Shown here: positions 1 to 9,091 of the stretch, in pieces
How the letters are laid out: each line of letters starts with the position of its first letter
Numbering within the stretch: position 1 is the stretch's first letter
Assembly: GCA_035627375.1 (NCBI GenBank)
Contig: DASPLX010000043.1
Location: forward strand, 124,001 to 188,000
Reading direction: 5' to 3'
Length of the DNA stretch: 64,000 nt
Source of the DNA: DASPLX01 sp035627375
Lineage (GTDB): Bacteria; Pseudomonadota; Gammaproteobacteria; Burkholderiales; Burkholderiaceae_D
The notes under the pieces: generated by a model
Told to the model about the DNA's origin: nothing
The model's database searches: none
Seen by the model: the letters and a program-made list of their open reading frames with translations, nothing else
Program-made: the position numbers and the translations under genes

Positions 1-1
1 G

Positions 2-853
2 CCGGAACGCGGCATGGGCTCGGCGGTCGGCCAGGTGCCAGAATACGTCGAGATGGTGACGAGCTGGTGCAAGAAGCACACCCGGCTGCCGGTGATCGTC
101 AAGCTCACGCCCAACATCACCGATGTCCGCCTGCCGGCGCGCGCGGCCAGGAACGGCGGCGCCGACGCGGTATCGCTGATCAACACCATCAATTCGATCA
201 CCCATCTCGACCTCGACCGTATGGTGGCCTTCCCGGCGGTCGGCAATGCCAGCACGCACGGCGGCTATTGCGGCACCGCGGTCAAGCCGATCGCGCTGAA
301 CATGGTGGCCGAGATCGCCCGCGATCCCGCCACCCATGGCTTGCCGATCTCCGGCATCGGCGGCATCGGCAGCTGGCGCGACGCGGCCGAATTCATCGCC
401 TTGGGCGCGGGCTCGGTCCAGGTCTGCACGGCGGCCATGTTGCACGGCTTCCGGATCGTGAACGAAATGAAGGACGGTCTGTCGCGCTGGATGGACGAGA
501 AGGGTTATCGCAGCATCGAGGATTTCCGCGGCAAGGCGGTGCCCAACACCACCGACTGGAAATACCTGGACATGAACTACAAGGTGATCGCCCGCATCGA
601 CCAGGAGCAGTGCATCGGCTGCGGCCGCTGCTACGTGGCGTGCGAGGACACGTCGCACCAGTCGATCGCGCAACTGGTCGATGCCGCCGGCAAGCGCACC
701 TACGAGGTCATCCAGGACGAATGCGTCGGCTGCAACCTGTGCGAGATCACCTGCCCGGTCCAGGGTTGCATCACCATGGTGCCGCAGGATACCGGCAAGC
801 CTTACATGAACTGGACCCAGGACCCGCGCAATCCGCGCGCGACCTCGCGATGA
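2..853 (+). CDS. preA: NAD-dependent dihydropyrimidine dehydrogenase, subunit PreA (3' part)
   Basis: This is the C-terminal part of the flavin/iron-sulfur subunit that reduces uracil and thymine in the first step of reductive pyrimidine degradation. The frame is open from base 2, so the start lies outside the window. It begins in the barrel segment PERGMGSAVGQ, typical of PreA/DPYD. Near the end are two 4Fe-4S clusters, CIGCGRCYVAC and CVGCNLCEITCP, the ferredoxin-like tail that distinguishes PreA from plain dihydroorotate dehydrogenases. The permease and the two hydrolases of the same pathway follow, which supports a pyrimidine rather than dihydroorotate role. The partner subunit PreT is presumably upstream, outside the window. 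Confidence 0.93.
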   Translation, partial: PERGMGSAVGQVPEYVEMVTSWCKKHTRLPVIVKLTPNITDVRLPARAARNGGADAVSLINTINSITHLDLDRMVAFPAVGNASTHGGYCGTAVKPIALNMVAEIARDPATHGLPISGIGGIGSWRDAAEFIALGAGSVQVCTAAMLHGFRIVNEMKDGLSRWMDEKGYRSIEDFRGKAVPNTTDWKYLDMNYKVIARIDQEQCIGCGRCYVACEDTSHQSIAQLVDAAGKRTYEVIQDECVGCNLCEITCPVQGCITMVPQDTGKPYMNWTQDPRNPRATSR

Positions 854-888
854 CGCCGCTTCTTGCGCTACACTGACCACCCCCGTTC

Positions 889-2394
889 ATGCCCGATGGA
901 GCGATCCCCGTGAATACTCAACAGTCCGGCAGCACCCACCTCTGGAACGACGACCTGGCGCCCACCTCGGCGGCGCAGCGCACCTGGCGCTGGTATCACT
1001 TCGCCGCCCTCTGGGTCGGCATGGTGATGTGCATTCCCGCGTATACCTTGTCGGCCAGCCTGATCGAAGGCGGCATGTCGGCCTGGCAGGCCGTCGTCAC
1101 CGTGTTCCTGGCCAATGCCATCGTGCTGCTGCCGATGCTGTTGATCGGCCACGCCGGCACCAAGTACGGCATACCGTATGCGGTGCTGGCCCGCTCTTCC
1201 TTCGGCACCACCGGCGCGCGGATTCCGGCGCTGATGCGGGCGATCGTCGCTTGCGGCTGGTACGGCATCCAGACCTGGTTCGGCGGCAGCATGATCTACA
1301 CGCTGCTCGGCGTGCTGGTCGGGCACGAGATCGGCGGCGACAAGATCGCCTGGCTCGGCATCAATCTCGGCCAGCTGCTGTGCTTCCTGGCGTTCTGGGC
1401 GATCCAGTTCTGGTACATCGTGCACGGCATGGATTCGATCCGCAAGCTCGAGACCTATACCGCGCCCCTGAAGATCGCGATCTGTTTCGTGCTGCTCGGC
1501 TGGGTCTACAGCAAGGCGGGCGGCTTCGGCCCCTTGCTCGACCAGCCGTCGCAATTCGTGGAAGGCGGCAAGAAGGCGGGGCAGTTCTGGAGCGCGTTCT
1601 GGCCGTCGCTGACCGCCATGGTCGGCTTCTGGGCCACGCTCGCGCTGAACATTCCCGATTTCACCCGCTTCGCCAAATCCCAGCGCGACCAGGTGCTCGG
1701 ACAATCGATCGGCCTGCCGGGGCCGATGGGCTTGCTGGCCTTGCTGGCGGTGATCGTCACCTCGGCCACCATCGTCCTGTACGGCAAGGCGATCTGGGAT
1801 CCGGTCGATCTCGCCAGCCGCATGCAGGGCGCCGCGGTGCTGGTGGCGCTGATCATCCTGTTGATCGACACCGTGAGCGTGAACCTCGCCGCCAACCTGG
1901 TCGGCCCGGCCTACGATTTCTCCGCCCTGGCGCCGAAACAGATTTCCTACCGCGCCGGAGGCTATATCACGGCGTCGATCGCGATCCTGATGATGCCGTG
2001 GAAGATACTCGAATCGACCCAGGGCTATATCTTCACCTGGTTGATCGGCTATTCCGCGCTGCTCGGCCCGATCGCCGGCATCCTGATCGTCGATTACTAC
2101 CTGATCCGCAAGACCGAGCTCGACGTCGCCCAACTCTACAAGGACGACGGCGTCTATTCTTACGGCAACGGCTGGAATATCGCCGCCCTGGTCGCGTTCG
2201 CCGCCGGCGTGCTGCCGAACATCCCCGGCTTCCTGAACGCGGCCTTCCCGGCTTCCTTCCCGGAAGTCGGCGACCTGTTCAAGACGCTCTACACCTATGC
2301 CTGGTTCGTCGGCATCGCGATTTCCGCGCTGGTGTACGGCGCGATGATGAAAGGCAAATCCGTCCCCCTGATGCAAGCAAGGAGCGCAGCATGA
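889..2394 (+). CDS. NCS1-family pyrimidine/hydantoin permease
   Basis: A 501-residue inner-membrane protein with about twelve hydrophobic segments, of the nucleobase:cation symporter-1 family. Family-like elements are the N-terminal NDDLAP...RTWRWYHFAALWVGM segment, a SSFGTTGARIPAL motif near residue 100 and NIPDFTRFAKSQ near residue 255, the counterpart of the NPADF motif. Lying between preA and the dihydropyrimidinase, it most likely imports uracil, thymine, dihydropyrimidines or hydantoin. The ATG at 889 is used here. A GTG seven codons later (910) is an alternative start. The stop overlaps the start of the next gene (ATGA), indicating translational coupling. Substrate is inferred from context only. 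Confidence 0.9.
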   Translation: MPDGAIPVNTQQSGSTHLWNDDLAPTSAAQRTWRWYHFAALWVGMVMCIPAYTLSASLIEGGMSAWQAVVTVFLANAIVLLPMLLIGHAGTKYGIPYAVLARSSFGTTGARIPALMRAIVACGWYGIQTWFGGSMIYTLLGVLVGHEIGGDKIAWLGINLGQLLCFLAFWAIQFWYIVHGMDSIRKLETYTAPLKIAICFVLLGWVYSKAGGFGPLLDQPSQFVEGGKKAGQFWSAFWPSLTAMVGFWATLALNIPDFTRFAKSQRDQVLGQSIGLPGPMGLLALLAVIVTSATIVLYGKAIWDPVDLASRMQGAAVLVALIILLIDTVSVNLAANLVGPAYDFSALAPKQISYRAGGYITASIAILMMPWKILESTQGYIFTWLIGYSALLGPIAGILIVDYYLIRKTELDVAQLYKDDGVYSYGNGWNIAALVAFAAGVLPNIPGFLNAAFPASFPEVGDLFKTLYTYAWFVGIAISALVYGAMMKGKSVPLMQARSAA

Positions 2395-3800
2395 GCAATC
2401 GCAGCACGAGCATAGCCATTCGCGGCGGCACCGTCGTCAACGCGGACCGCGCATTCCGCGCCGATGTCCTGTGCGAAGGCGACAAGATCGTGGCGGTAGG
2501 CGAGCGGCTCGACATACCGCCGCAGGCGGCGACCATCGACGCCTCCGGCCAGTACGTGATGCCGGGCGGCATCGACACCCATACCCACATGCAATTGCCG
2601 TTCATGGGCACGGTCACGGCCGACGATTTCTTCACCGGCACCGCGGCCGGCCTCGCGGGCGGGACGACGACCATCATGGACTTCGTCATTCCCAATCCGC
2701 AACAGTCGCTGCTGGAGGCATATCACACCTGGCGCGGCTGGGCCGAGAAATCGGCCGGCGATTACACTTTCCACGTGGCCGTCACCTGGTGGGACGACAG
2801 CGTGCACGCCGACATGGGCACCCTGGTGCGCGAGCACGGCGTCAACAGCTTCAAGCATTTCATGGCCTACAAGAACGCCATCATGGCCGACGACGAGACG
2901 CTGGTGCGCAGCTTCACGCGCGCCCTGGAGCTCGGCGCGATACCGACGGTGCATGCGGAAAACGGCGAGCTGGTGTTCATGCTGCAGCAGGAATTGCTCA
3001 AGAAGGGCATCACCGGCCCGCGCGCGCATCCGCTGTCGCGTCCGCCCGAGGTCGAGGCCGAAGCCTGCAACCGCGCCATCGCGATCGCCAACGTGCTCGA
3101 TACGCCGATCTACATCGTGCATGTCTCCTGCGCCGAATCGCTCGACGCCATCATCCGGGCGCGCGCCAAGGGGCAGCGCGTCTATGGCGAGGCGCTGGCC
3201 GGCCACCTGGTGATCGACGACAGCGTCTACCAGAGCGAGGATTTCGATTTCGCCGCCGGCCATGTGATGAGTCCGCCGTTCCGTGGCAAGCATCACCAGG
3301 ATGCGTTGTGGCGCGGCCTGCGCGGCGGCAACCTGCACACGACAGCCACCGACCACTGCACCTTCTGCGCGGCGCAAAAGGCGGCCGGCAAGGATGACTT
3401 CACCAAGATACCGAACGGCTGCGGCGGCATCGAAGACCGCATGGCCGTCGTCTGGGACGCCGGCGTCAATACCGGCAGGCTGACGCCTTCCGAATTCGTG
3501 CGCGTCACCTCGGCCAACGCCGCGCAGATCTTCAATATGTATCCGCGCAAGGGCGTGGTCGCCGCCGGCGCCGATGCCGACATCGTGGTCTGGGACCCGC
3601 AAGGCACGCGCACGATTTCGGCCAAGACCCAATTCGCCAAGGGCGGCTTCAACGTGTTCGAGGGCCGCACCGTGCGCGGCATACCGAGCCACACGCTGGC
3701 CGCCGGCAAGCTCGTGTTCGCCCGAGGCGAATTGATGGCGGTGCAGGGCGCGGGCCGCCATATCGACCGGCCGGCCTTCGCCAAGACCAAGGCGGCATGA
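2391..3800 (+). CDS. hydA: Dihydropyrimidinase / D-hydantoinase
   Basis: This 469-residue cyclic amidohydrolase opens dihydrouracil or dihydrothymine to the N-carbamoyl-beta-amino acid. The metal motif HTH is at residues 64-66, within GGIDTHTHMQLP. The lysine expected to be carboxylated to bridge the two metals is K155 in NSFKHFMAYK. The HAENGE and HVSCAESL segments supply further metal-ligand histidines. Length fits bacterial hydantoinases. The start is fixed by the ATGA overlap with the upstream permease, preceded by AGGAG. Fifty bases separate it from the carbamoyl-amidohydrolase that takes the next step. Hydantoinase and dihydropyrimidinase activities cannot be told apart from sequence; the operon favours the latter. 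Confidence 0.93.
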   Translation: MSNRSTSIAIRGGTVVNADRAFRADVLCEGDKIVAVGERLDIPPQAATIDASGQYVMPGGIDTHTHMQLPFMGTVTADDFFTGTAAGLAGGTTTIMDFVIPNPQQSLLEAYHTWRGWAEKSAGDYTFHVAVTWWDDSVHADMGTLVREHGVNSFKHFMAYKNAIMADDETLVRSFTRALELGAIPTVHAENGELVFMLQQELLKKGITGPRAHPLSRPPEVEAEACNRAIAIANVLDTPIYIVHVSCAESLDAIIRARAKGQRVYGEALAGHLVIDDSVYQSEDFDFAAGHVMSPPFRGKHHQDALWRGLRGGNLHTTATDHCTFCAAQKAAGKDDFTKIPNGCGGIEDRMAVVWDAGVNTGRLTPSEFVRVTSANAAQIFNMYPRKGVVAAGADADIVVWDPQGTRTISAKTQFAKGGFNVFEGRTVRGIPSHTLAAGKLVFARGELMAVQGAGRHIDRPAFAKTKAA

Positions 3801-3849
3801 AGGTGCGGATCGACGAAGCGACGAAGCCACCAATCGACAAGAGGACGAC

Positions 3850-5094
3850 ATGAACGAATTGCGGATCAACGGCGAACGCCTGTGGAAATCGCTGATGGAC
3901 CTGGCCCGGATCGGCGCGACGGAGAAGGGCGGCGTCAAACGCCTGGCGCTCACCGATCTCGACAAGCAAGGGCGCGACCTGGTCGTCTCCTGGGGACGCG
4001 AGGCCGGCCTGGAGATCAGCGTCGACCAGATCGGCAACGTCTTCATGCGGCGGGCCGGCCGCGACAATTCGCTGCCGCCGGTCGTCACCGGCAGCCATAT
4101 CGATACCCAGCCGACCGGCGGCAAGTTCGACGGCAATTACGGTGTCCTGGCCGGACTGGAAGTGGTGCGCACGCTGAACGACCTCGGGCTCCAGACCGAG
4201 GCGCCGATCGAAGTGGCGTTCTGGACCAACGAAGAAGGCTCGCGCTTCGTGCCGGTGATGATGGGCTCCGGCGTCTTCTGCGGCGCGTTCAGCCTGGAAA
4301 CCGCCTATGCGGCGAAAGACATCGACGGAAGAACCGTCGGCGAGGAACTGGCGCGCATCGGGTATCGCGGCGACGAAGTGCCGGGACGGCATCCGATCGG
4401 CGCCTATTTCGAGACCCATATCGAGCAAGGCCCGGTGCTGGAAGACGCCGGCAAGGTGATCGGCGTGGTTCCGGCCGTGATGGGCCTGTCGTGGTACGAC
4501 TGCGTGGTGAGCGGCATGGAAGCGCATGCCGGCCCGACGCCGATGGGCTTGCGCAAGGATGCGCTGCAGGTCGCCACCCGCATCATGCAGGAAGTGGTCG
4601 AGATCGCGAACCGCTATCCGCCCTACGGACGCGGCACGGTCGGCATGGTGCAGGTCTTCCCGAACAGCCGCAACGTGATTCCCGGCCAGGTCAAGTTCAG
4701 TATCGATCTGCGCAACGTGAGCGATGAACTGCTCGACACCATGCACCGCGAGATGCTCGCGTTCATCGACAAGACGCGCGCCGACACCGGCCTGGGCATC
4801 GCGATCGAGCGCGTCTCCTACTATCCGCCTTGCCCCTTCCACCCCGATTGCGTGGACGCCGTGCGCAAGGCGACCGCCAAGCTCGGCTACTCGACCATGG
4901 ACGTGGTATCGGGCGCAGGCCACGACGCGATCTACGCGGCGCGCGTGGCGCCGGCCGGCATGATCTTCGTGCCGTGCAAGGATGGCATCAGCCACAACGA
5001 GATCGAGGACGCCAAGTCCGAGCACCTGGAGGCGGGGTGCAACGTGCTGTTGCATGCCATGCTGGAGCGGGCGAAATACGCCATGCCCATGTAA
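3850..5094 (+). CDS. Zn-dependent N-carbamoyl amidohydrolase (beta-ureidopropionase, M20 family)
   Basis: A 414-residue M20/HyuC-type amidase. It would hydrolyse N-carbamoyl-beta-alanine or N-carbamoyl-3-aminoisobutyrate to the beta-amino acid, CO2 and ammonia, the last step of the reductive pyrimidine route. The metal-binding signature GSHIDTQPTGGKFDGNYG (around residues 81-98) and the catalytic NEEGSRF segment are present, followed by the FETHIEQGPVLE and SGAGHDA elements typical of HyuC/AmaB proteins. It lies 49 bp after the dihydropyrimidinase, in the same operon. L-N-carbamoylase activity is the main alternative; the presence of preA upstream argues for the pyrimidine role. Confidence 0.91.
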   Translation: MNELRINGERLWKSLMDLARIGATEKGGVKRLALTDLDKQGRDLVVSWGREAGLEISVDQIGNVFMRRAGRDNSLPPVVTGSHIDTQPTGGKFDGNYGVLAGLEVVRTLNDLGLQTEAPIEVAFWTNEEGSRFVPVMMGSGVFCGAFSLETAYAAKDIDGRTVGEELARIGYRGDEVPGRHPIGAYFETHIEQGPVLEDAGKVIGVVPAVMGLSWYDCVVSGMEAHAGPTPMGLRKDALQVATRIMQEVVEIANRYPPYGRGTVGMVQVFPNSRNVIPGQVKFSIDLRNVSDELLDTMHREMLAFIDKTRADTGLGIAIERVSYYPPCPFHPDCVDAVRKATAKLGYSTMDVVSGAGHDAIYAARVAPAGMIFVPCKDGISHNEIEDAKSEHLEAGCNVLLHAMLERAKYAMPM

Positions 5095-5194
5095 AAGCTG
5101 CGAAGGCCTCACGAATTTACACGCCGGCGCCGCGCGCCGAGAAGGCGTCCGCCATTCCGATCCGGGATGGCCTTGAATTTGCATGACGGCATGA

Positions 5195-6136
5195 ATGCGC
5201 TCGCTGTTTCGCTCGCGGAAATGGGTCAAGCGGCTGTTGTCGGCGATCTTCTTCACCGTGGTCGCCGGCTTGCTGGTTGTCTTGGTTCGTTCCATCGATT
5301 GGGGCGAAGTCGTCGCGGCAATGCGGCGGCGCCCCGTCGAACAACTGGCCGGCGCGGCGCTGCTGGCGGCCGCCAGCCATGCGCTGTATAGCTGTTTCGA
5401 TCTGCTCGGACGTCATGTCACCGGACATTCCTTGAAGACCGGCCGGGTGTTGGCGGCAACTTTCGTCAGCTACGCATTCAATCTGAACTTCGGTGCGCTG
5501 GTCGGCGGCATCGCCTTCCGTTACCGGCTGTATTCCCGCTTCGGCCTCGATGTTGCCGTGGTGACGCATATCCTGGCCATGAGCATGCTGACCAATTGGC
5601 TCGGTTATGTCTTGCTTGCGGGACTCGTCTTCCTGGGGCGGCCGATTTCGCTGCCGCCCGATTGGGAATTCGACATGGCCGGCTTGCGGATGCTCGGCGG
5701 CGCGTTGCTTGCCGCTGCCGCCGCTTATCTGTTGCTGTGCGCCTTCTCCCGGCGCCGCCTGTGGACCATCCGCCGGCAGCGCTTCGTGCTGCCGTCGTTT
5801 CGACTGGCGCTGGTGCAATTCGGCATGTCCTCGGCAAATTGGCTGCTGATCGCCGGCACGATTCATATCCTGCTGGCGCGGCAATTCGCCTTTCCGGAGG
5901 TGCTCGGCATCTTGCTGATCGCCGCCATCGCCGGCGTCCTTACCCACGTGCCTGCCGGACTGGGCGTGATCGAAGCGGTGTTCATCGGCCTGCTGTCGCA
6001 CCGGATCGCGCAAGGCGAACTGGTGGCCGCCTTGCTCACCTATCGCCTCGTGTATTACCTCGTTCCGCTCGCCGTCGCGGCCGTGATGTATTTGACGCTG
6101 GAAACGGGTGCGGCAAGAAGAAGGCGGCACGCATGA
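5195..6136 (+). CDS. YbhN-like integral membrane protein (lysylphosphatidylglycerol synthase TM-domain family)
   Basis: A 313-residue protein with a basic N-terminus and about eight membrane segments. It matches the flippase-like transmembrane domain (UPF0104/YbhN) of lysyl-phosphatidylglycerol synthases but lacks the soluble aminoacyl-transferase domain. The segment THVPAGLGVIEAVFIGLL near residues 250-267 resembles the conserved P-G-G-L-G-x-x-E signature of this family. Its stop overlaps the start of the cardiolipin synthase gene (ATGA), so the two products are probably made together. A ybhN-clsB pairing is also found in enterobacteria. A role in phospholipid translocation or remodelling is inferred, not shown. 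Confidence 0.82.
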   Translation: MRSLFRSRKWVKRLLSAIFFTVVAGLLVVLVRSIDWGEVVAAMRRRPVEQLAGAALLAAASHALYSCFDLLGRHVTGHSLKTGRVLAATFVSYAFNLNFGALVGGIAFRYRLYSRFGLDVAVVTHILAMSMLTNWLGYVLLAGLVFLGRPISLPPDWEFDMAGLRMLGGALLAAAAAYLLLCAFSRRRLWTIRRQRFVLPSFRLALVQFGMSSANWLLIAGTIHILLARQFAFPEVLGILLIAAIAGVLTHVPAGLGVIEAVFIGLLSHRIAQGELVAALLTYRLVYYLVPLAVAAVMYLTLETGAARRRRHA

Positions 6137-7407
6137 AAAAAAGGAACATCATCGTTGCCGCTTGGGCGGCGCTGGCAATGCTGATCGCGACGCTGCTCGC
6201 GCTCAACCTGAGCCTGGGCGACAAGCAGATCGACAAGCGCATCGCTCGCCTGTATTCCGTCGGCGACAAGCAGTTCGCGCGCACCATGGGCGTCATCCTC
6301 GGCCCCGCGCTGGAGCCGGGCAACAAGATCGAGGAACTGACCAATGGCGACCGGATCTTCCCGGCGATGCTGGACGCGATCCGGGGCGCGCGCAAGACGA
6401 TCACGCTCGAAACCTATATCTTCTGGTCCGGCACGATAGGCGGCGAATTCGTCGATGCCTTGGTCGAGCGCGCCCGACATGGCGTCAAGGTCCATGTGCT
6501 GCTGGATTGGGTCGGCGACAATCTCGACGAACGCTTGCTGGACCGCATGGAACAAAGCGGCGTCGCCGTGCGCCGTTACAACACGCCCCATTGGCTTGGC
6601 CTGCACCAGTTGAACAACCGCACGCATCGCAAGCTGATGGTCATCGACGGCAAGATCGGCTTCACCGGCGGCGTCGGCATCGCCGATGTCTGGCGCGGCG
6701 ACGCGCGCGATCCGACGCAATGGCGCGACATGCATTACCGCGTGGAGGGGCCGGTCGTGGGGCAGATGCAAGCGGCATTCATCGACAACTGGATGCAAGC
6801 CACCGGCGAAGTCTTGCATGGCGCGGAATATCTTCCGCCGCTTTCTCCCGCCGGTTCGTACAGCGCGCAGATGTTCACCAGTTCCCCCGGCGGCGGTTCG
6901 GAGAGCATGCAACTCATGTACTTGCTGTCGATTACCGGGGCGGAACACTCGATCCGCCTGTCCGCGTCCTACTTCCTGCCGGACGATGTCGCCATCAACA
7001 CCCTGGTGGCGGCGTTGAAACGTGGCGTGCGGGTGCAGATCATCGTGCCCGGCGACCATCTTGACCTGCAAACCGTGCGCCGCGCTTCCCGGTCCGTGTG
7101 GGGACCGCTGCTGCGCGCGGGCGCCGAAATCTACGAGTACCAACCCACGATGTATCACGTGAAGACGATGATCGTCGACGATATCTGGGTATCGGTCGGA
7201 TCGACCAACTTCGATGCGCGCTCGTTCGCGATCAACGACGAAGCCAATCTCAATGTCTACGACGCCGAATTCGCGCGGCGCCAGATCCGCGTGTTCGAGG
7301 ACGACTTGAAGCAGTCGCGCCGGATCATGCCGGCCGACTGGGAAAATCGGCCGTGGAGCGACAAGCTGCTCGACTTTTGCGCGGCGCAGCTCAGCTCGCA
7401 GCTATGA
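6133..7407 (+). CDS. clsB: Cardiolipin synthase / phospholipase D family protein
   Basis: A 424-residue protein with one N-terminal membrane anchor (residues 5-26) and two phospholipase D HKD motifs. These are HRKLMVID at H165 and HVKTMIVD at about H342, followed by the usual GSTNFD box. This arrangement fits bacterial cardiolipin synthases of the ClsB type, which condense phosphatidylglycerol with another phospholipid. The start is the ATG overlapping the stop of the YbhN-like gene. Its 3' end overlaps the end of the convergent oxygenase gene by 17 bp. A second PLD-domain enzyme is encoded at 33.7 kb, so this is one of at least two. Confidence 0.88.
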   Translation: MKKRNIIVAAWAALAMLIATLLALNLSLGDKQIDKRIARLYSVGDKQFARTMGVILGPALEPGNKIEELTNGDRIFPAMLDAIRGARKTITLETYIFWSGTIGGEFVDALVERARHGVKVHVLLDWVGDNLDERLLDRMEQSGVAVRRYNTPHWLGLHQLNNRTHRKLMVIDGKIGFTGGVGIADVWRGDARDPTQWRDMHYRVEGPVVGQMQAAFIDNWMQATGEVLHGAEYLPPLSPAGSYSAQMFTSSPGGGSESMQLMYLLSITGAEHSIRLSASYFLPDDVAINTLVAALKRGVRVQIIVPGDHLDLQTVRRASRSVWGPLLRAGAEIYEYQPTMYHVKTMIVDDIWVSVGSTNFDARSFAINDEANLNVYDAEFARRQIRVFEDDLKQSRRIMPADWENRPWSDKLLDFCAAQLSSQL

Positions 7408-8335
7408 GGCCCTGCATCTCGTCGTTCAACGACGGCCGCGCCTCCTGTCCCGCCGACAAGGGATGCGAATCGAACGCGGTCAGCCTGAACATCATGGTCT
7501 TGTCGGGATTTTCCCCATCGGTGGAAGTCGCCCCCAGGGCCTCGGTAAGGCGTCCGGAACGGTGGCAGACCAGGCGGTTGTCCCAAACGATGATATCGCC
7601 CAGATCCCATACCGCCTCTTGCACATTTTCTTCCGCCTCGATCATTTCGAAGAGTTTCGGCAAGAGCGTGCCGGCCGTATCGGCGCCCGCGCCTTCCAGG
7701 CCGATGGTGAAGCCGGAACTCATGTAGAGGGATTTTTCCCCGGTGACCGGATGCGTGATGACCGCCGGATGACGCGCGGGAGGAGCGACCCTGTCTATCG
7801 TCGCCAGGATTTCGGCGATGTCCGTGCCGACGTCCTCGGCACGCACCTTGTAGTGCCACCGTCCGCTGTTCAATCCGGTGGAACGGTCGAGAATGGCGCG
7901 CATGTCGTCCGGCAGGTTCCGGTATGCGGCCGCCATATCGATGAACAGCGTGGTGCGGCGCATGCGCGGCAGCATTTGCGGACTGAGCAGCGTAAAGATA
8001 TGCGGTTCCGGCATGAATGCGGTATCGGTATGCCAGTAGCCGCCTGTGCGATCGACGCCCATTTTCTTGCCGTCGCGTTGCACGTTCGAGGAAACGAAGA
8101 TCTCGGGAAAATCGGGATGGTGATAGTTTTTCTGCGGGTAGATCTGTACCTGGCCGATGGTGTTGCCGAATGCGATGAATTCCCTGGGCGCGAGATTCTG
8201 TCCCTTGATCGTTACTACGCGGTGACGATACACGGCATTCTTGATGGCTTCGCTTTCCTCCGCATTCAAGTTGCGGAGATCGACGTCGGTTATCGTCGCG
8301 CCGATGGAGCGGCCGGTTTGCGGTGTGATTTTCAT
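7391..8335 (-). CDS. Fe(II)/2-oxoglutarate oxidase of the ScoE/Rv0097 isonitrile-synthase type
   Basis: A 314-residue TauD-fold dioxygenase. Iron ligands are H102 and D104 (WHTD) and H258 (CHRSG); R284 (MFRLTAF) should bind 2-oxoglutarate. Beyond the generic fold, YHHPDFPEIFVSS and WHTDTAFMPEP correspond closely to the same stretches of actinobacterial ScoE and Mycobacterium Rv0097 as I remember them, and K163 in HYKVR aligns with their substrate-binding lysine. ScoE converts an N-carboxymethyl-3-amino acid to the 3-isocyano acid. The gene upstream on the same strand, 60 bp away, is an FcoT/ScoD-type thioesterase, the enzyme preceding ScoE in that pathway. Family assignment is solid; isonitrile formation is inferred from the pairing. 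Other TauD-type hydroxylation is the alternative. Confidence 0.82.
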   Translation of the reverse strand: MKITPQTGRSIGATITDVDLRNLNAEESEAIKNAVYRHRVVTIKGQNLAPREFIAFGNTIGQVQIYPQKNYHHPDFPEIFVSSNVQRDGKKMGVDRTGGYWHTDTAFMPEPHIFTLLSPQMLPRMRRTTLFIDMAAAYRNLPDDMRAILDRSTGLNSGRWHYKVRAEDVGTDIAEILATIDRVAPPARHPAVITHPVTGEKSLYMSSGFTIGLEGAGADTAGTLLPKLFEMIEAEENVQEAVWDLGDIIVWDNRLVCHRSGRLTEALGATSTDGENPDKTMMFRLTAFDSHPLSAGQEARPSLNDEMQGLIAAS

Positions 8336-8395
8336 ACGTGTGCTTTCAGAGGTGATGCCGATGATCGATACGGCTTGTTTTCGGTCCTGCGTTCG

Positions 8396-9010
8396 TCAGC
8401 GCGGCGTCAACGCGACCAAGCCTTCCAATTGCGCCAATCCATCGCCTTCATCCCGGAATTCGGCCGCCACCTTGGCGATCACGGAACCGGGAGTGGTCCG
8501 GATCCTGCCAATATCGAAGGTTCCGCTGAATCGGGCGTTCTGCATCGGCCGGACGAACTTCAGCGATATTTTCGTGATGAGCATATCCGGCAGCATGCGG
8601 CGTTTGAATTCTTCGGTGGAAGACGATATCGCCTTGCTGCTGATGCGTCCGTCCTGGAGCGCGCTGGCCACGGTCATGTAGCCGATCTGATTGAAGCAGA
8701 TGATGCTATCGACGGCATTGAAGTGCCCGGTGTCTTCGATATACCAAGGGCCCGGGATCGCAAACTGTCCGCGTCCGCGCGCGAGAAAGCCGGCATCTTC
8801 CGACTCGGGATAGATAGCTTCGAACCGCTTGAGAAAGCGGCACGCGGCCTTATAGGGCTGCAAGATGTCCGTCAAGTAATCGTCGGCCACCCGATCGTTC
8901 GCCGGTACGGCGGCCCTGCCGCGAGCAAGCGTTTCCAGATCGCCGGAAAACAAATCCGGCTTGGCGATCCCGCTTCTCAACAGGGTTGATTCAGTATGAT
9001 TCATGGACAT
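8396..9010 (-). CDS. FcoT/ScoD-type acyl thioesterase (isonitrile pathway)
   Basis: A 204-residue hot-dog fold protein resembling Mycobacterium FcoT (Rv0098) and ScoD. From memory of Rv0098, its catalytic Tyr33, Tyr66 and Asn74 correspond here to Y53 (QPYKA), Y90 (WYIED) and N98 (GHFNAV). TGHFNAVDSIICFNQ and the MLITKISLKFVRP region also match. In isonitrile pathways this enzyme handles the crotonyl-carrier-protein/glycine adduct that ScoE later oxidises. The frame is open to 9130, but residues upstream of 9010 are unlike the family and overlap the promoter region. ATGs at 9010 and 9004 are the plausible starts. No acyl-ACP ligase, carrier protein or NRPS lies nearby, so substrate supply must come from elsewhere. 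Confidence 0.83.
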   Translation of the reverse strand: MSMNHTESTLLRSGIAKPDLFSGDLETLARGRAAVPANDRVADDYLTDILQPYKAACRFLKRFEAIYPESEDAGFLARGRGQFAIPGPWYIEDTGHFNAVDSIICFNQIGYMTVASALQDGRISSKAISSSTEEFKRRMLPDMLITKISLKFVRPMQNARFSGTFDIGRIRTTPGSVIAKVAAEFRDEGDGLAQLEGLVALTPR

Positions 9011-9091
9011 TCCATAAGTCTGAAGGCATCGAAAGATATTCCGGTTCTCGGTCGGGCGGGTGCAAGTCTCGCTGATATCCCCGCAGTAATA

